Part shown: positions 40,746-48,663 of the stretch, piece after piece
Layout: every line of letters begins with the position of its first letter
Position numbering within the stretch: the stretch's first letter is position 1
Origin: Marihabitans asiaticum
GTDB taxonomy: Bacteria > Actinomycetota > Actinomycetes > Actinomycetales > Dermatophilaceae
Assembly (NCBI RefSeq): GCF_007828725.1
Contig: NZ_VIUW01000005.1
Span: forward strand, 161,426 to 225,425
Direction of reading: 5' to 3'
Length of the DNA: 64,000 bases
Notes under the pieces: generated by a model
The model's database searches: none
The model's input: only the letters and a program-made list of their open reading frames with translations
Told to the model about the DNA's origin: nothing
Made by a program: the position numbers and the translations under genes

Positions 40746-42533
40746 GTGCAAGACAGCGTCATGCCGATCCAGGTGACAGGCGAGCCGGGTGACTCGCTCG
40801 GCCGCATCCCGCAGGTCAACGCCGAGCGCAGCCCCCAGCGGGTGGCCTTCTCGATCAAGGAGCACGGCTCGTGGCGCGATGTCACCGCCGCCCAGTTCCT
40901 CGAGGAGACCCGGGCGCTGGCCAAGGGTTTCATCGCCCACGGGATCGAGCCCGGCGACCGGATCGCCCTGATGGCCCGGACCCGGTACGAGTGGACCCTC
41001 GTCGACTTCGCGGCCTGGATGGCCGGAGCCGTCCCGGTCCCGATCTACGAGACCAGCTCCGCGGACCAGGTCGAGTGGATCTGCTCCGACTCCGGCGCCA
41101 AGGCGCTCGTCGTCGAGACCGCGCAGCACGCGGCGACCGCTGGCGAGGCCACGCAGGGTCTCGACGGTCTCGAGCACACGTGGGTCATCGACAACGCAGA
41201 CCTCGACGCGGTGAGCGCAGCCGGCAGCGAGGTCGACGACGCCGATCTCGAGGAGCGTCTCGAAGGCACCGGCCGCGACTCCCTCGCGACGGTGATCTAC
41301 ACCTCGGGCACCACCGGACGGCCGAAGGGGTGCGAGCTCACCCACGACAACTTCCTCGGCCTCGCCGAGAACACCGTCGCGCGGATGGAGGACCTGATCC
41401 ACACGCCGGGCTCCTCCACCCTGCTCTTCCTCCCTCTGGCCCACGTCTTCGCCCGCTTCATCGAGGTGCTCGCGGTCGTCGGCGAGGTCCGGATGGGGCA
41501 CAGTGCCGACGTCGCGAACGTCCTCGACGACTTCGCGAACTTCAAGCCCACCTTCATCCTCGCCGTGCCCCGGGTCTTCGAGAAGATCTACAACAAGGCC
41601 AACGAGACCGCCACGGCGGACGGCAAGGGCAAGATCTTCGCCAAGGCGGCCGACACCGCCACGGCCTACTCGGAGGCGCTCGCCAAGGGCAAGGTGCCGC
41701 TCACCCTCAAGGCGCAGCACGCCCTCTTCGACAAGCTCGTCTACGGCAAGCTGCGCGACCGGATGGGCGGCCAGGTGCAGTACGCGGTCTCCGGCGGCGC
41801 TCCGCTCGGCACGCGGCTCGGGCACTTCTTCCGCGGCATCGGGGTGACGATCCTCGAGGGCTACGGGCTGACCGAGACCACCGCGCCGGCGACGGTCAAC
41901 GTGCCCGGCAGGGTCAAGATCGGCACGGTCGGGCCGCCGCTGCCCGGGACGTCGGTGCGGATCGAGGACGATGGGGAGATCGCGCTCAAGGGCGTCGGCG
42001 TGCTGCGCGGGTACCGCGGCAACGAGGACGCGACGAAGGAGTCGCTCCAGGACGGCTGGTTCCGCACCGGCGACCTCGGCGAGCTGGACGAGGACGGCTA
42101 CCTGAAGATCACCGGCCGTAAGAAGGAGATCCTCGTCACCGCCGGCGGCAAGAACGTCGCACCCGGTGTCCTCGAGGACCGCCTGCGCGCCCACCCGCTC
42201 ATCAGCCAGTGCATGGTCGTCGGCGACGGCAAGCCCTTCATCGCGGCGCTGCTCACCCTCGACGAGGAGATGCTGCCCGGCTGGGCCGCGAACCACGACC
42301 TCGGGACGCTCACTGTCGAGCAGGCTCGGGAGAACCAGACCGTGCTCGACGAGCTGCAGCGGGCCGTCGACGAGGCGAACAAGGCCGTCTCCAAGGCCGA
42401 GTCGATCCGCAAGTTCACCGTCCTCTCGGACGACTTCACCGAGGAGAACGGCACCCTCACCCCGTCGATGAAGCTCAAGCGCAACGTCGTGATGCGCGAC
42501 TACGAGGAGCAGGTCGAGGAGCTCTACGGCTAA
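40746..42533 (+). CDS. fadD15: Long-chain fatty-acid CoA ligase, FadD15-like
   Basis: A 595-aa AMP-forming acyl-CoA synthetase. P-loop YTSGTTGRPKGCELTHDN (about 182-199), gate region GYGLTETTAPATVN (about 374-387), RTGDLGELDEDGYLKITGRK (about 440-459) and the A10 region SMKLKRNVV with the catalytic lysine (about 575-583). It activates fatty acids in the cytoplasm for lipid synthesis or beta-oxidation. GTG 40746 has AAGGAGA seven bases upstream. Such enzymes are typical targets of Pat-type lysine acetylation at the A10 lysine, and a Pat-like gene lies at 13614-16334. Confidence 0.93.
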   Translation: MQDSVMPIQVTGEPGDSLGRIPQVNAERSPQRVAFSIKEHGSWRDVTAAQFLEETRALAKGFIAHGIEPGDRIALMARTRYEWTLVDFAAWMAGAVPVPIYETSSADQVEWICSDSGAKALVVETAQHAATAGEATQGLDGLEHTWVIDNADLDAVSAAGSEVDDADLEERLEGTGRDSLATVIYTSGTTGRPKGCELTHDNFLGLAENTVARMEDLIHTPGSSTLLFLPLAHVFARFIEVLAVVGEVRMGHSADVANVLDDFANFKPTFILAVPRVFEKIYNKANETATADGKGKIFAKAADTATAYSEALAKGKVPLTLKAQHALFDKLVYGKLRDRMGGQVQYAVSGGAPLGTRLGHFFRGIGVTILEGYGLTETTAPATVNVPGRVKIGTVGPPLPGTSVRIEDDGEIALKGVGVLRGYRGNEDATKESLQDGWFRTGDLGELDEDGYLKITGRKKEILVTAGGKNVAPGVLEDRLRAHPLISQCMVVGDGKPFIAALLTLDEEMLPGWAANHDLGTLTVEQARENQTVLDELQRAVDEANKAVSKAESIRKFTVLSDDFTEENGTLTPSMKLKRNVVMRDYEEQVEELYG

Positions 42534-42563
42534 AGGCTCACCCCGGCGGGTCCCGGCCCGCGG

Positions 42564-42851
42564 CTAGCCGGTCTCGTGCAGCTCCTCCCAGATCGCCCAC
42601 GGCTCACGCCTGGCGCGGGTCGCGTTCGCGGTCGCGGTCGAGACGAGCCCGGCGGCGACGAGCCGCCCCACGGCCTGACGCTCGGCCCGGTCGAGTGTCA
42701 GCTCCTCCGGACCCTCGACCTGCAGGCCGGTGTCCGCGCCGGCGGCGCCCACGCCGTCCGGGTCGAGCAGCGCGGTGACCATGCACCCGCCGCAGGCCAC
42801 TCCTTGCACGGGGCAGGTGCGGCAGTCCATCCGCATGATGTCGCGGTCCAT
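42564..42851 (-). CDS. Small protein with CxxCPV-x6-CxxC cysteine knuckle
   Basis: A 95-aa protein. Start at ATG 42851 has AAGGAGG with seven bases between it and the ATG. The N-terminus carries DCRTCPVQGVACGGCMV with Cys at 10, 13, 20 and 23, a probable metal site (zinc or Fe-S). The C-terminal two thirds are helical (LTLDRAERQAVGRLVAAGLV) and resemble a winged-helix or coiled segment. I know the pattern as a conserved actinobacterial hypothetical but no function. It lies next to fadD15, convergent with a 30-bp GC-rich spacer. Confidence 0.75.
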   Translation of the reverse strand: MDRDIMRMDCRTCPVQGVACGGCMVTALLDPDGVGAAGADTGLQVEGPEELTLDRAERQAVGRLVAAGLVSTATANATRARREPWAIWEELHETG

Positions 42852-42919
42852 CCCTTCGCCTCCTTCATCTCGCCGGTCGACCCGACCCGCGTGGCCGGGT
42901 CCTCGGCCTGGAAGAGACG

Positions 42920-44014
42920 TTAGGAGGGGGCACCGACAACGACCTCGTCGTCGTCGGTCCCGGCCGCGCACGGACCGCTGTCCCAGGTCAGCGACCGGCC
43001 ATGACCGTGGGTCCACGCGATGCCCTGCCCGCTCACCCCGAGGCAGAAGCGGCCGGCCGGGGGGTCGGTGCACATCGCGTCGGCGACGGACGGCAGCACC
43101 TCGGGGTGCTCGTTGCTGATCCACACCGCGTCGTGCTCGGCGCACAGCTGCGCCATGAGGTCCGGCCAGTCCTCGCGCAGGTCGTCCTCGAAGTACGCGG
43201 CGACCGCGGTGTGGAAGACGACGAGCCGGGCCTGCGGCGCCTCCGACCGTGCCCGGGCCATGAGCGAGGACAGGTCGGTGCGCGCATCGCCGCGCACGAG
43301 CGTGCGCTCCTCGCCTCCGACGAGCTCGGCCGCGGCGTCGAGCAGGGCCAGCCGGTCCTCGTGCTCGGGCCAGACGAGGGTCCGCAGCCACCGAAGGGTC
43401 TCCTCGTCGGTGATGTCGAGGGGGTTGAGGTCGAGCCCCCCGCGCCAGTGCACCTCGGGCAGGGTGCGGGGCAGGGTGGCCGGAAGCTGCTCGCGAGGGA
43501 CGCCGTCGACCACCGACTCCAGGACGACCGATCGGTCGGCCTCGATCTCGCGGACCACCTCGCCCCGGTCGTCGAGGTAGCGGTAGCCGTACCGGTCCGG
43601 GTAGAGGCACAGCCCGCCACTCACGCCGACCTCGAGCAGCGCCAGCGGCGCGTACGAGACGTCGACGAGGACCCGGCCGAGCAGCGGGACCAGGCTGGCG
43701 CACCGGCGCACCTCGTTGGTCTGGGTCGACCTGGAGCGCATCGTGGCCGAGACCGCCGCCCACTGGTCGAGGACGCCCTGGCGCATCTGCGCGAAGGGGG
43801 CACGGTCGGGCACGCCGTGCCAGCGGGCGGCGGCGAAGAGCAGGTTGGGCTGGCGCTTGGGCGCCTCCAGCTCCCCGAGCCGCGCGATCAGCTCGTCGTC
43901 GGCGGCGACGCCGCGGGCCCAGTCGTCGTAGGTGGCCGACTCCCCCTTCGCGTAGTCCTCGGCGAAGCCGGCGTAGTACTCCCGGGTCTGCTCCAAGGAC
44001 GACATCGGCTGCAT
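42920..44014 (-). CDS. DUF2332 family protein
   Basis: A 364-aa soluble protein of the DUF2332 family. LEQTREYYAGFAEDYAKGES at the N-terminus, LLEVGVSGGLCLYPDRYGY (about 141-159), which looks like a SAM-motif-I remnant, and VVFHTAVAAYFEDDLRE. Function unknown; some predict a methyltransferase-like fold. ATG at 44014 with TACCGT ending six bases upstream suggests a leaderless mRNA; a second ATG three codons later is possible. Divergent from the exonuclease/UvrC fusion, with both promoters in a 63-bp gap. Confidence 0.87.
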   Translation of the reverse strand: MQPMSSLEQTREYYAGFAEDYAKGESATYDDWARGVAADDELIARLGELEAPKRQPNLLFAAARWHGVPDRAPFAQMRQGVLDQWAAVSATMRSRSTQTNEVRRCASLVPLLGRVLVDVSYAPLALLEVGVSGGLCLYPDRYGYRYLDDRGEVVREIEADRSVVLESVVDGVPREQLPATLPRTLPEVHWRGGLDLNPLDITDEETLRWLRTLVWPEHEDRLALLDAAAELVGGEERTLVRGDARTDLSSLMARARSEAPQARLVVFHTAVAAYFEDDLREDWPDLMAQLCAEHDAVWISNEHPEVLPSVADAMCTDPPAGRFCLGVSGQGIAWTHGHGRSLTWDSGPCAAGTDDDEVVVGAPS

Positions 44015-44020
44015 GGACCG

Positions 44021-44026
44021 ACGGTA
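44021..44026 (-). promoter_or_regulatory. -10 TACCGT of the DUF2332 gene (leaderless)
   Basis: TACCGT on the minus strand ends 6 bases before ATG 44014. Confidence 0.45.
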
Positions 44027-44047
44027 CCGGCGCGCCGCCGCCGACGT

Positions 44048-44078
44048 TGTCAGAGCCTCTGCCTACGGTGCTCTGACA
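44048..44078. promoter_or_regulatory. Inverted repeat TGTCAGAGC-N13-GCTCTGACA at exonuclease/UvrC start
   Basis: Nine-base perfect arms at 44048-44056 and 44070-44078 flank the TACGGT -10 (44064-44069), and the right arm runs into the ATG at 44078. A protein bound here would block the promoter, or the right arm may act in the RNA. A strong operator candidate by position. Confidence 0.6.
44064..44069 (+). promoter_or_regulatory. -10 TACGGT of the exonuclease/UvrC gene (leaderless)
   Basis: TACGGT ends 8 bases before ATG 44078, with no Shine-Dalgarno. Confidence 0.5.
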
Positions 44079-45799
44079 TGACCACCCACGCCACGCGACC
44101 AGCTCCGAGACCCGAGCCGGTGCAGGACGTGCTCGGGGTGGGCACCGACCTGCGGGAGGTGACCTTCGTCGTCGTCGACCTCGAGACGACCGGCGGATCT
44201 CCCCGGGACTGCGGGATCACCGAGATCGGGGCGGTCAAGGTTCGCGCCGGTGAGGTGATCGGCGAGCTGCAGACCTTCGTCGACCCGGGCGAGCCGATCC
44301 CGCCGTTCATCCAGTCCCTGACCGGCATCACCGACGCGATGGTCCGCGACGCCCCCGGCGTCACCGCCGCGGTCGCGAGCTTCCTCGAGTTCGCCCGGGG
44401 CGCGGTCCTCGTCGCCCACAACGCGCGGTTCGACATCGGCTTCCTCAAGGCGGCGTGCGCTGCGGGCGGGTTGGCCTGGCCCGGTCCCCAGGTGCTCGAC
44501 ACCGTCCATCTCGCCCGGCAGGTGATGCGCCGCGACGAGGTCCGCAACCACAAGCTCGCCACCCTCGCCCGCGCCTTCGGCGCGAGCACCGAGCCCGACC
44601 ACCGCGCCCTGCACGACGCCCGGGCCACGGTCGACGTCCTCCACGGCCTGATCGGCCGGCTCGGGTCCCTCGGGGTCACGACCCTCGAGGAGCTGGCCTC
44701 CTACACCAGCCGGGTCACCCCCGAGCAGCGGCGCAAGCGGCACCTGGCCGACGGGCTGCCGAGCACCCCGGGCGTCTACGTCTTCAAGGACGGCCAGGGG
44801 CGTGCGCTCTACGTCGGGGTCTCGGTCGACATCCGTACCCGGGTCGGCTCCTACTTCACCGCCTCGGAGCAGCGCAGCCGGATGGCCGAGATGGTCCGGC
44901 TCGCCGAGTCGGTCACCCCGATCCCGTGCTCGACCACCCTCGAGGCCAGGGTGCGCGAGCTGCGGATCATCGCGGCGACCCGGCCTCGGTACAACAAGCG
45001 CTCCCGCAACCCGGAGAAGGTGTGGTGGGTGCGCCTGACCGACGAGTCCTTCCCCCGACTGTCCGTGGTCCGGCGGGTCCATCCGGGCGACGAAGGGTGG
45101 ATGGGCCCCTTCCGCAACCGGGCGTCGGCCGACGACGCCGTGCGGGCCCTCCACGAGGTCGTGCCGTTGCGACAGTGCCTCACCCGGCTCAGCGCGAAGG
45201 GAGGAGGCACCGCCTGTGTCCTCGCCGAGATGGGTCGGTGCGCGGCGCCGTGCGTCGGTGGCGTGGACGTCGAGGGCTACGCGCGGACGGTGTCGGACGC
45301 CCTCGCGGTGATCGTCGGCGACAGCCGTCCGGTCCTTGCCAGGCTGCGCGAGCGCATGGACCGACTGAGCGAGCAGGAGCGCTACGAGGACGCGGGCGCG
45401 GTGCGCGACCGCCTGGCCGCGCTCGTGCGAGGGATCAGTCGGCGCCAGCGGGCGCTGCCGCTGACCCAGACCAGCGAGCTCGTCGCCGCGCGGCGTACCC
45501 CGCTCGGGGGCTGGGACCTCGTGTGCATCCGTCACGGTCGGCTCGCCGGCAGCACGAGCGCGCCCCGGGGCGCCGACCCGATGCCCTATCTCTCCGCGCT
45601 CCGGGCCAGCGCCGAGGTCGTTGAGCCCTCGACCGTGCCGGGAGCGGTCACCCTGCCCGAGGAGACCGAGCTGCTGCTGCGCTGGCTCGAGGAGCCGGGC
45701 ACGCGCATCGTCGACATCGACGGCGCCTGGACCTGCCCCGTCGGGGGTGCCGCCGCGGCCCAGGCCGAGCTCGCCCCTGCTCTAGGCTGGGCCTCGTGA
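44078..45799 (+). CDS. DEDD exonuclease fused to UvrC-like GIY-YIG nuclease
   Basis: A 573-aa fusion. Residues about 27-190 are a DnaQ-type 3'-5' exonuclease: FVVVDLETTGGSPRDCGITE (DxE), HNARFDIGFL, and HRALHDARATVDVL (HxxxxxD). Residues about 228-310 are a GIY-YIG domain (PGVYVFKDGQGRALYVGVS), followed by a UvrC-like region with CVLAEMGRCAAPC and a UVR motif LSEQERYEDAGAVRDRL (about 429). It lacks the UvrC RNase-H-like C-terminal nuclease, as in Cho-type proteins. Probable role: DNA repair incision with end trimming. Rv2191 holds the matching position. Its last four bases overlap the AsnC-like gene. Confidence 0.92.
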   Translation: MTTHATRPAPRPEPVQDVLGVGTDLREVTFVVVDLETTGGSPRDCGITEIGAVKVRAGEVIGELQTFVDPGEPIPPFIQSLTGITDAMVRDAPGVTAAVASFLEFARGAVLVAHNARFDIGFLKAACAAGGLAWPGPQVLDTVHLARQVMRRDEVRNHKLATLARAFGASTEPDHRALHDARATVDVLHGLIGRLGSLGVTTLEELASYTSRVTPEQRRKRHLADGLPSTPGVYVFKDGQGRALYVGVSVDIRTRVGSYFTASEQRSRMAEMVRLAESVTPIPCSTTLEARVRELRIIAATRPRYNKRSRNPEKVWWVRLTDESFPRLSVVRRVHPGDEGWMGPFRNRASADDAVRALHEVVPLRQCLTRLSAKGGGTACVLAEMGRCAAPCVGGVDVEGYARTVSDALAVIVGDSRPVLARLRERMDRLSEQERYEDAGAVRDRLAALVRGISRRQRALPLTQTSELVAARRTPLGGWDLVCIRHGRLAGSTSAPRGADPMPYLSALRASAEVVEPSTVPGAVTLPEETELLLRWLEEPGTRIVDIDGAWTCPVGGAAAAQAELAPALGWAS

Positions 45800-46077
45800 T
45801 CACCGCCATCGTCCTCATCAACGCCGAGGTCAACCGCATCCCCGAGGTGGCCGCGACGATCGCCGAGATCGACGGGGTGAGCGAGGTCTACTCCGTCGCC
45901 GGCGACGCCGATCTCATCGCCATGGTGCGGGTGGACGAGCACGAGCGGCTCAACGACGTCATCGCCGACCGGCTCAACAAGGTGGCCGGGGTGACCGGCA
46001 CGGCCACCCACATCGCCTTCCGCACGTACAGCAAGCACGACCTCGCCGCGGCCTTCGACCTCGGCGTCGGCGACTGA
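45796..46077 (+). CDS. Stand-alone Lrp/AsnC ligand-binding (RAM) domain
   Basis: A 93-aa protein consisting of only the alpha-beta ligand-binding domain of Lrp/AsnC regulators (VITAIVLINAEVNRIPEVAA ... VYSVAGDADLIAMVRV ... FRTYSKHDL), with no helix-turn-helix. Such RAM proteins bind amino acids and may oligomerise with full-length Lrp proteins. GTG 45796 overlaps the upstream stop (GTGA), so it depends on the exonuclease message. Confidence 0.9.
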   Translation: MITAIVLINAEVNRIPEVAATIAEIDGVSEVYSVAGDADLIAMVRVDEHERLNDVIADRLNKVAGVTGTATHIAFRTYSKHDLAAAFDLGVGD

Positions 46078-46191
46078 GCGCGTCGATCCCTGGGCGCGTC
46101 CACCCGTGGGCGCGTCGTCTCCTGAGCACCGAGATCCCTGAGCACCTCGACCCTTGAGCGAGTCGACCCGTGGACGTGTCGGAGCCCCTGG
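46078..46191. repeat. Seven-unit degenerate 16-bp tandem array
   Basis: The spacer between the convergent AsnC-like and trpD stops is almost entirely a tandem array. Units: GCGCGTCGATCCCTGG, GCGCGTCCACCCGTGG, GCGCGTCGTCTCCTGA, GCACCGAGATCCCTGA, GCACCTCGACCCTTGA, GCGAGTCGACCCGTGG, then an 18-base ACGTGTCGGAGCCCCTGG. Consensus about GCGCGTCGACCCCTGR. The array begins at the base after the AsnC stop and ends two bases before the trpD stop. Not a CRISPR (no spacers). Confidence 0.85.
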
Positions 46192-46193
46192 GA

Positions 46194-47312
46194 TCAGTGG
46201 GACTCGGCGAGGCGGGTCGAGGTCTCGACCCAGCGATCCAGCGCGGCGGCCGCCAGGCCGTCGTCGATGACCCGCTCGATCGTCTCGACCGAGGCCGCGA
46301 TCGCCGCCACCGGGTCGGCGACGGGCTCCCCCTTCGCCATCGCCAGCGCGTGCGCCGCTGCGGCGTTGAGCACCACGGCGTCGCGCGCCGGCAACCGCTC
46401 GCCGGCGAAGACCCGGCGGGCGATATCCGCGTTGGCCCCGGCATCGCCGCCCCGCAGGTCGGCCAACGTGCACGGCCTGACCCCGACCTGCTCAGGGCGC
46501 AGGGACGCCGCCGTGATCTGGCCCCCGCTCACCCACCACAGGCGCGAGCTGCCCGCCGGGCTCAGCTCGTCCAGCCCCTCGTCACCCCGGAAGACCACGG
46601 CCTCGCGCCGTCGCGCGGCGAAGACACCGGCGATGAGGGGGGCGAAGTGGGGGTTGGCCACGCCGACCGCGCTGTAGCGCGGCTGCGCGGGGTTGGTCAG
46701 CGGGCCGAGGAGGTTGAACGCCGTCGGGATGCCCAGCCCGCCCCGCACCGGGGCGGCGTGGCGCATCGAGGGGTGGAAGGCGTTGGCGAAGCAGAACGTG
46801 ATGCCCGCCTGCAGGGCGGACTCGCGAACCGCCTCGCGGGAGAGGGTCAGCGACACGCCGAGCCGCTCGAGGACGTCGGCGGACCCGGAGGAGGAGGAGA
46901 CCGCACGGTTGCCGTGCTTGACCACGGTCAGCCCCGCCCCGGCGAGCACGACGGCCGACATGGTCGAGATGTTCACGGTGTGGTGACGGTCTCCGCCGGT
47001 GCCGACGATGTCGACGGTCTCGCCAGGGACGTCGATCCGCACCGCGCGCCCGAGCATCGCCTCGGCGATCCCTTCGATCTCCGGCACGGTCTCCCCCTTC
47101 GCCCGGAGAGCCACGAGGAACCCGGCGACCGGCACCGGGTCGGCCTCACCGGACATCAGCTGGTCCATCGCCCAGCGCGCCTGCGCTGCGGAGAGGTCCT
47201 GCCGGTCCAGCAGGAGGGTCAGCAGATCCGGCCAGCTCGGCTCGGCCACGTCGTCGCCCGACGCGGGCACCGAGCGCCCGCTCTCGCCGCTCGACGTCAC
47301 GTCAGTCGGCAT
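46194..47312 (-). CDS. trpD: Anthranilate phosphoribosyltransferase
   Basis: A 372-aa enzyme of tryptophan synthesis (anthranilate plus PRPP). Motifs: DIVGTGGDRHHTVNIST (about 101-117), VVKHGNRAVSSSSGSADVLE (about 129-148), PVRGGLGIPTAFNLLGPLTN (about 187-206), and the DE pair in FRGDEGLDELSP. N-terminal 25 residues are a non-conserved extension. ATG 47312 is inside the 3' end of the receiver gene (11-bp overlap), so trpD is translated from that gene's mRNA. Confidence 0.94.
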   Translation of the reverse strand: MPTDVTSSGESGRSVPASGDDVAEPSWPDLLTLLLDRQDLSAAQARWAMDQLMSGEADPVPVAGFLVALRAKGETVPEIEGIAEAMLGRAVRIDVPGETVDIVGTGGDRHHTVNISTMSAVVLAGAGLTVVKHGNRAVSSSSGSADVLERLGVSLTLSREAVRESALQAGITFCFANAFHPSMRHAAPVRGGLGIPTAFNLLGPLTNPAQPRYSAVGVANPHFAPLIAGVFAARRREAVVFRGDEGLDELSPAGSSRLWWVSGGQITAASLRPEQVGVRPCTLADLRGGDAGANADIARRVFAGERLPARDAVVLNAAAAHALAMAKGEPVADPVAAIAASVETIERVIDDGLAAAALDRWVETSTRLAESH

Positions 47313-47811
47313 CCGGCCCGGGACGACCCTCGTCGGTGATCGCCTCGGGCCGCACGGTGGCGCTCTGGCCGGTGCGGGCCAGGGTCGCGACGGTGTCGGC
47401 CAGGGTCACGGCGTCGATGGGGTGCGGGACGACGGCGTCGGCCAGCGACCAGGTCGCCAGCCAGCCGTCCTGCGGGCGCCCGGTGAGGACGAGGACCGGG
47501 GGGCACCGGTAGATCTCGGACTTCAGGGTCCGGCAGAGCCCCATGCCGCCGGTCTTGGCGGCCTCACCGTCGAGGATGAGCAGGTCGAAGTCGCCACCCT
47601 CGACCGCCGTCTCGACCGCCGGGGCGGTGGCGCACTCGAGCCAGGACCCGACCTCGACATCGCGCGCCGGTCGCCGTCCCACGGCGGCACGCACGGTGTC
47701 GCGCACGGTGATGTTGTCGCTGTAGAGCAGCACCGAGACCGTCGTCCGGTCCCTGCTGGTGGAGCTCGTGCCGTGGGCCTGGCCGGCGGTGGCGGAGGGC
47801 GTAGCGCTCAT
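47302..47811 (-). CDS. Receiver-domain-only response regulator-like protein
   Basis: A 169-aa protein with a REC fold: [20 protein letters not shown] (about 25-44, acidic site reduced to one Asp), phospho-Asp candidate in [13 protein letters not shown] (about 78-90), Thr in VLVLTGRP (about 109) and VVPHPID, where the conserved Lys is His. No output domain follows. Atypical (pseudo-)receiver; partner unknown. TAGCAT ends eight bases before ATG 47811. It overlaps trpD, and is divergent from ctaE. Confidence 0.8.
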   Translation of the reverse strand: MSATPSATAGQAHGTSSTSRDRTTVSVLLYSDNITVRDTVRAAVGRRPARDVEVGSWLECATAPAVETAVEGGDFDLLILDGEAAKTGGMGLCRTLKSEIYRCPPVLVLTGRPQDGWLATWSLADAVVPHPIDAVTLADTVATLARTGQSATVRPEAITDEGRPGPDAD

Positions 47812-47819
47812 GTCTGCAG

Positions 47820-47825
47820 ATGCTA
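47820..47825 (-). promoter_or_regulatory. -10 TAGCAT of the receiver-trpD unit (leaderless)
   Basis: TAGCAT on the minus strand ends 8 bases before ATG 47811. Confidence 0.45.
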
Positions 47826-47932
47826 CCCGCGGGCCCGCTCACGGCTGCGATGTGGCCCGCGCGAAGCACCTGCGCAGCAGACTCGCCGCAAACGATCTGG
47901 GGGGGTGCACGCACAAGCGGGCCGGCGTCGGC

Positions 47933-47938
47933 CATAAT
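47933..47938 (+). promoter_or_regulatory. -10 CATAAT of ctaE-qcrCAB (leaderless)
   Basis: CATAAT ends 6 bases before the ctaE GTG at 47945, with no Shine-Dalgarno. It would drive the ctaE-qcrC-qcrA-qcrB operon. Confidence 0.5.
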
Positions 47939-47944
47939 GCTCTT

Positions 47945-48619
47945 GTGGCCACAGCACACTCACTGCGCTCTGACGCACCCGCGAAGACCCAGCCCGTGCC
48001 GTCCGACCCCGTCATGGGGCCGGTGACGCGACCGAACATGGTCTCCGTCGGGACCATCGTGTGGCTCTCCAGCGAGCTGATGTTCTTCGCCGGTCTCTTC
48101 GCCATCTTCTTCACCCTGCGGGCCATGCGCCCCGACCTGTGGGCGGAGCGGGTGCCGATGCTGGACGTGCCCTACGCGGCGATCAACACCCTCATCCTCG
48201 TGATCTCCTCCGTCTGGTGCCAGCTGGGCGTGATGAAGGCCGAGGCGCTGCAGCCCAGCCGCACCGGGAGCCTGCTCCAGGTGGGCAAGTGGGGCATGCG
48301 GGAGTGGTACGTCCTGACCTACATCTTCGGCGCCGTCTTCGTCTCCGGGCAGGTCGCGGAGTACGCCAAGCTCGTGAGCGAGGGCATCACCATGTCGGCC
48401 GACGCCTGGTCGTCGGTCTTCTACCTCACCACCGGCCTGCACGGCATCCACGTCACCGCGGGTCTCATCGCCTTCCTGCTCATCATCGGGCGGACCTTCA
48501 CCACGCGTCATTACAGCCACGCCCAGGCCACCGGCGCGGTCGTGACCTCCTACTACTGGCACTTCGTCGACGTCGTGTGGATCGCGCTCTTCGCCTCGAT
48601 CTACCTGCTCGGCGCCTGA
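47945..48619 (+). CDS. ctaE: Cytochrome c oxidase subunit III
   Basis: A 224-aa aa3-oxidase subunit III with five or more membrane helices: [20 protein letters not shown] (about 31-50), [38 protein letters not shown] and the C-terminal [22 protein letters not shown] 47945 ([14 protein letters not shown]) is chosen because upstream in-frame residues are not conserved and the CATAAT -10 precedes it. First gene of the operon with qcrC, qcrA and qcrB, as in M. tuberculosis (Rv2193-2196). Confidence 0.95.
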   Translation: MATAHSLRSDAPAKTQPVPSDPVMGPVTRPNMVSVGTIVWLSSELMFFAGLFAIFFTLRAMRPDLWAERVPMLDVPYAAINTLILVISSVWCQLGVMKAEALQPSRTGSLLQVGKWGMREWYVLTYIFGAVFVSGQVAEYAKLVSEGITMSADAWSSVFYLTTGLHGIHVTAGLIAFLLIIGRTFTTRHYSHAQATGAVVTSYYWHFVDVVWIALFASIYLLGA

Positions 48620-48663
48620 GGCCTTCGATGACTCCCCTGACCACGACCGACGAAGGACGACGA

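Noticed and set aside
46078..46191. CRISPR array.
   Set aside because: Units are contiguous 16-mers with no unique spacers, and no cas gene is nearby.
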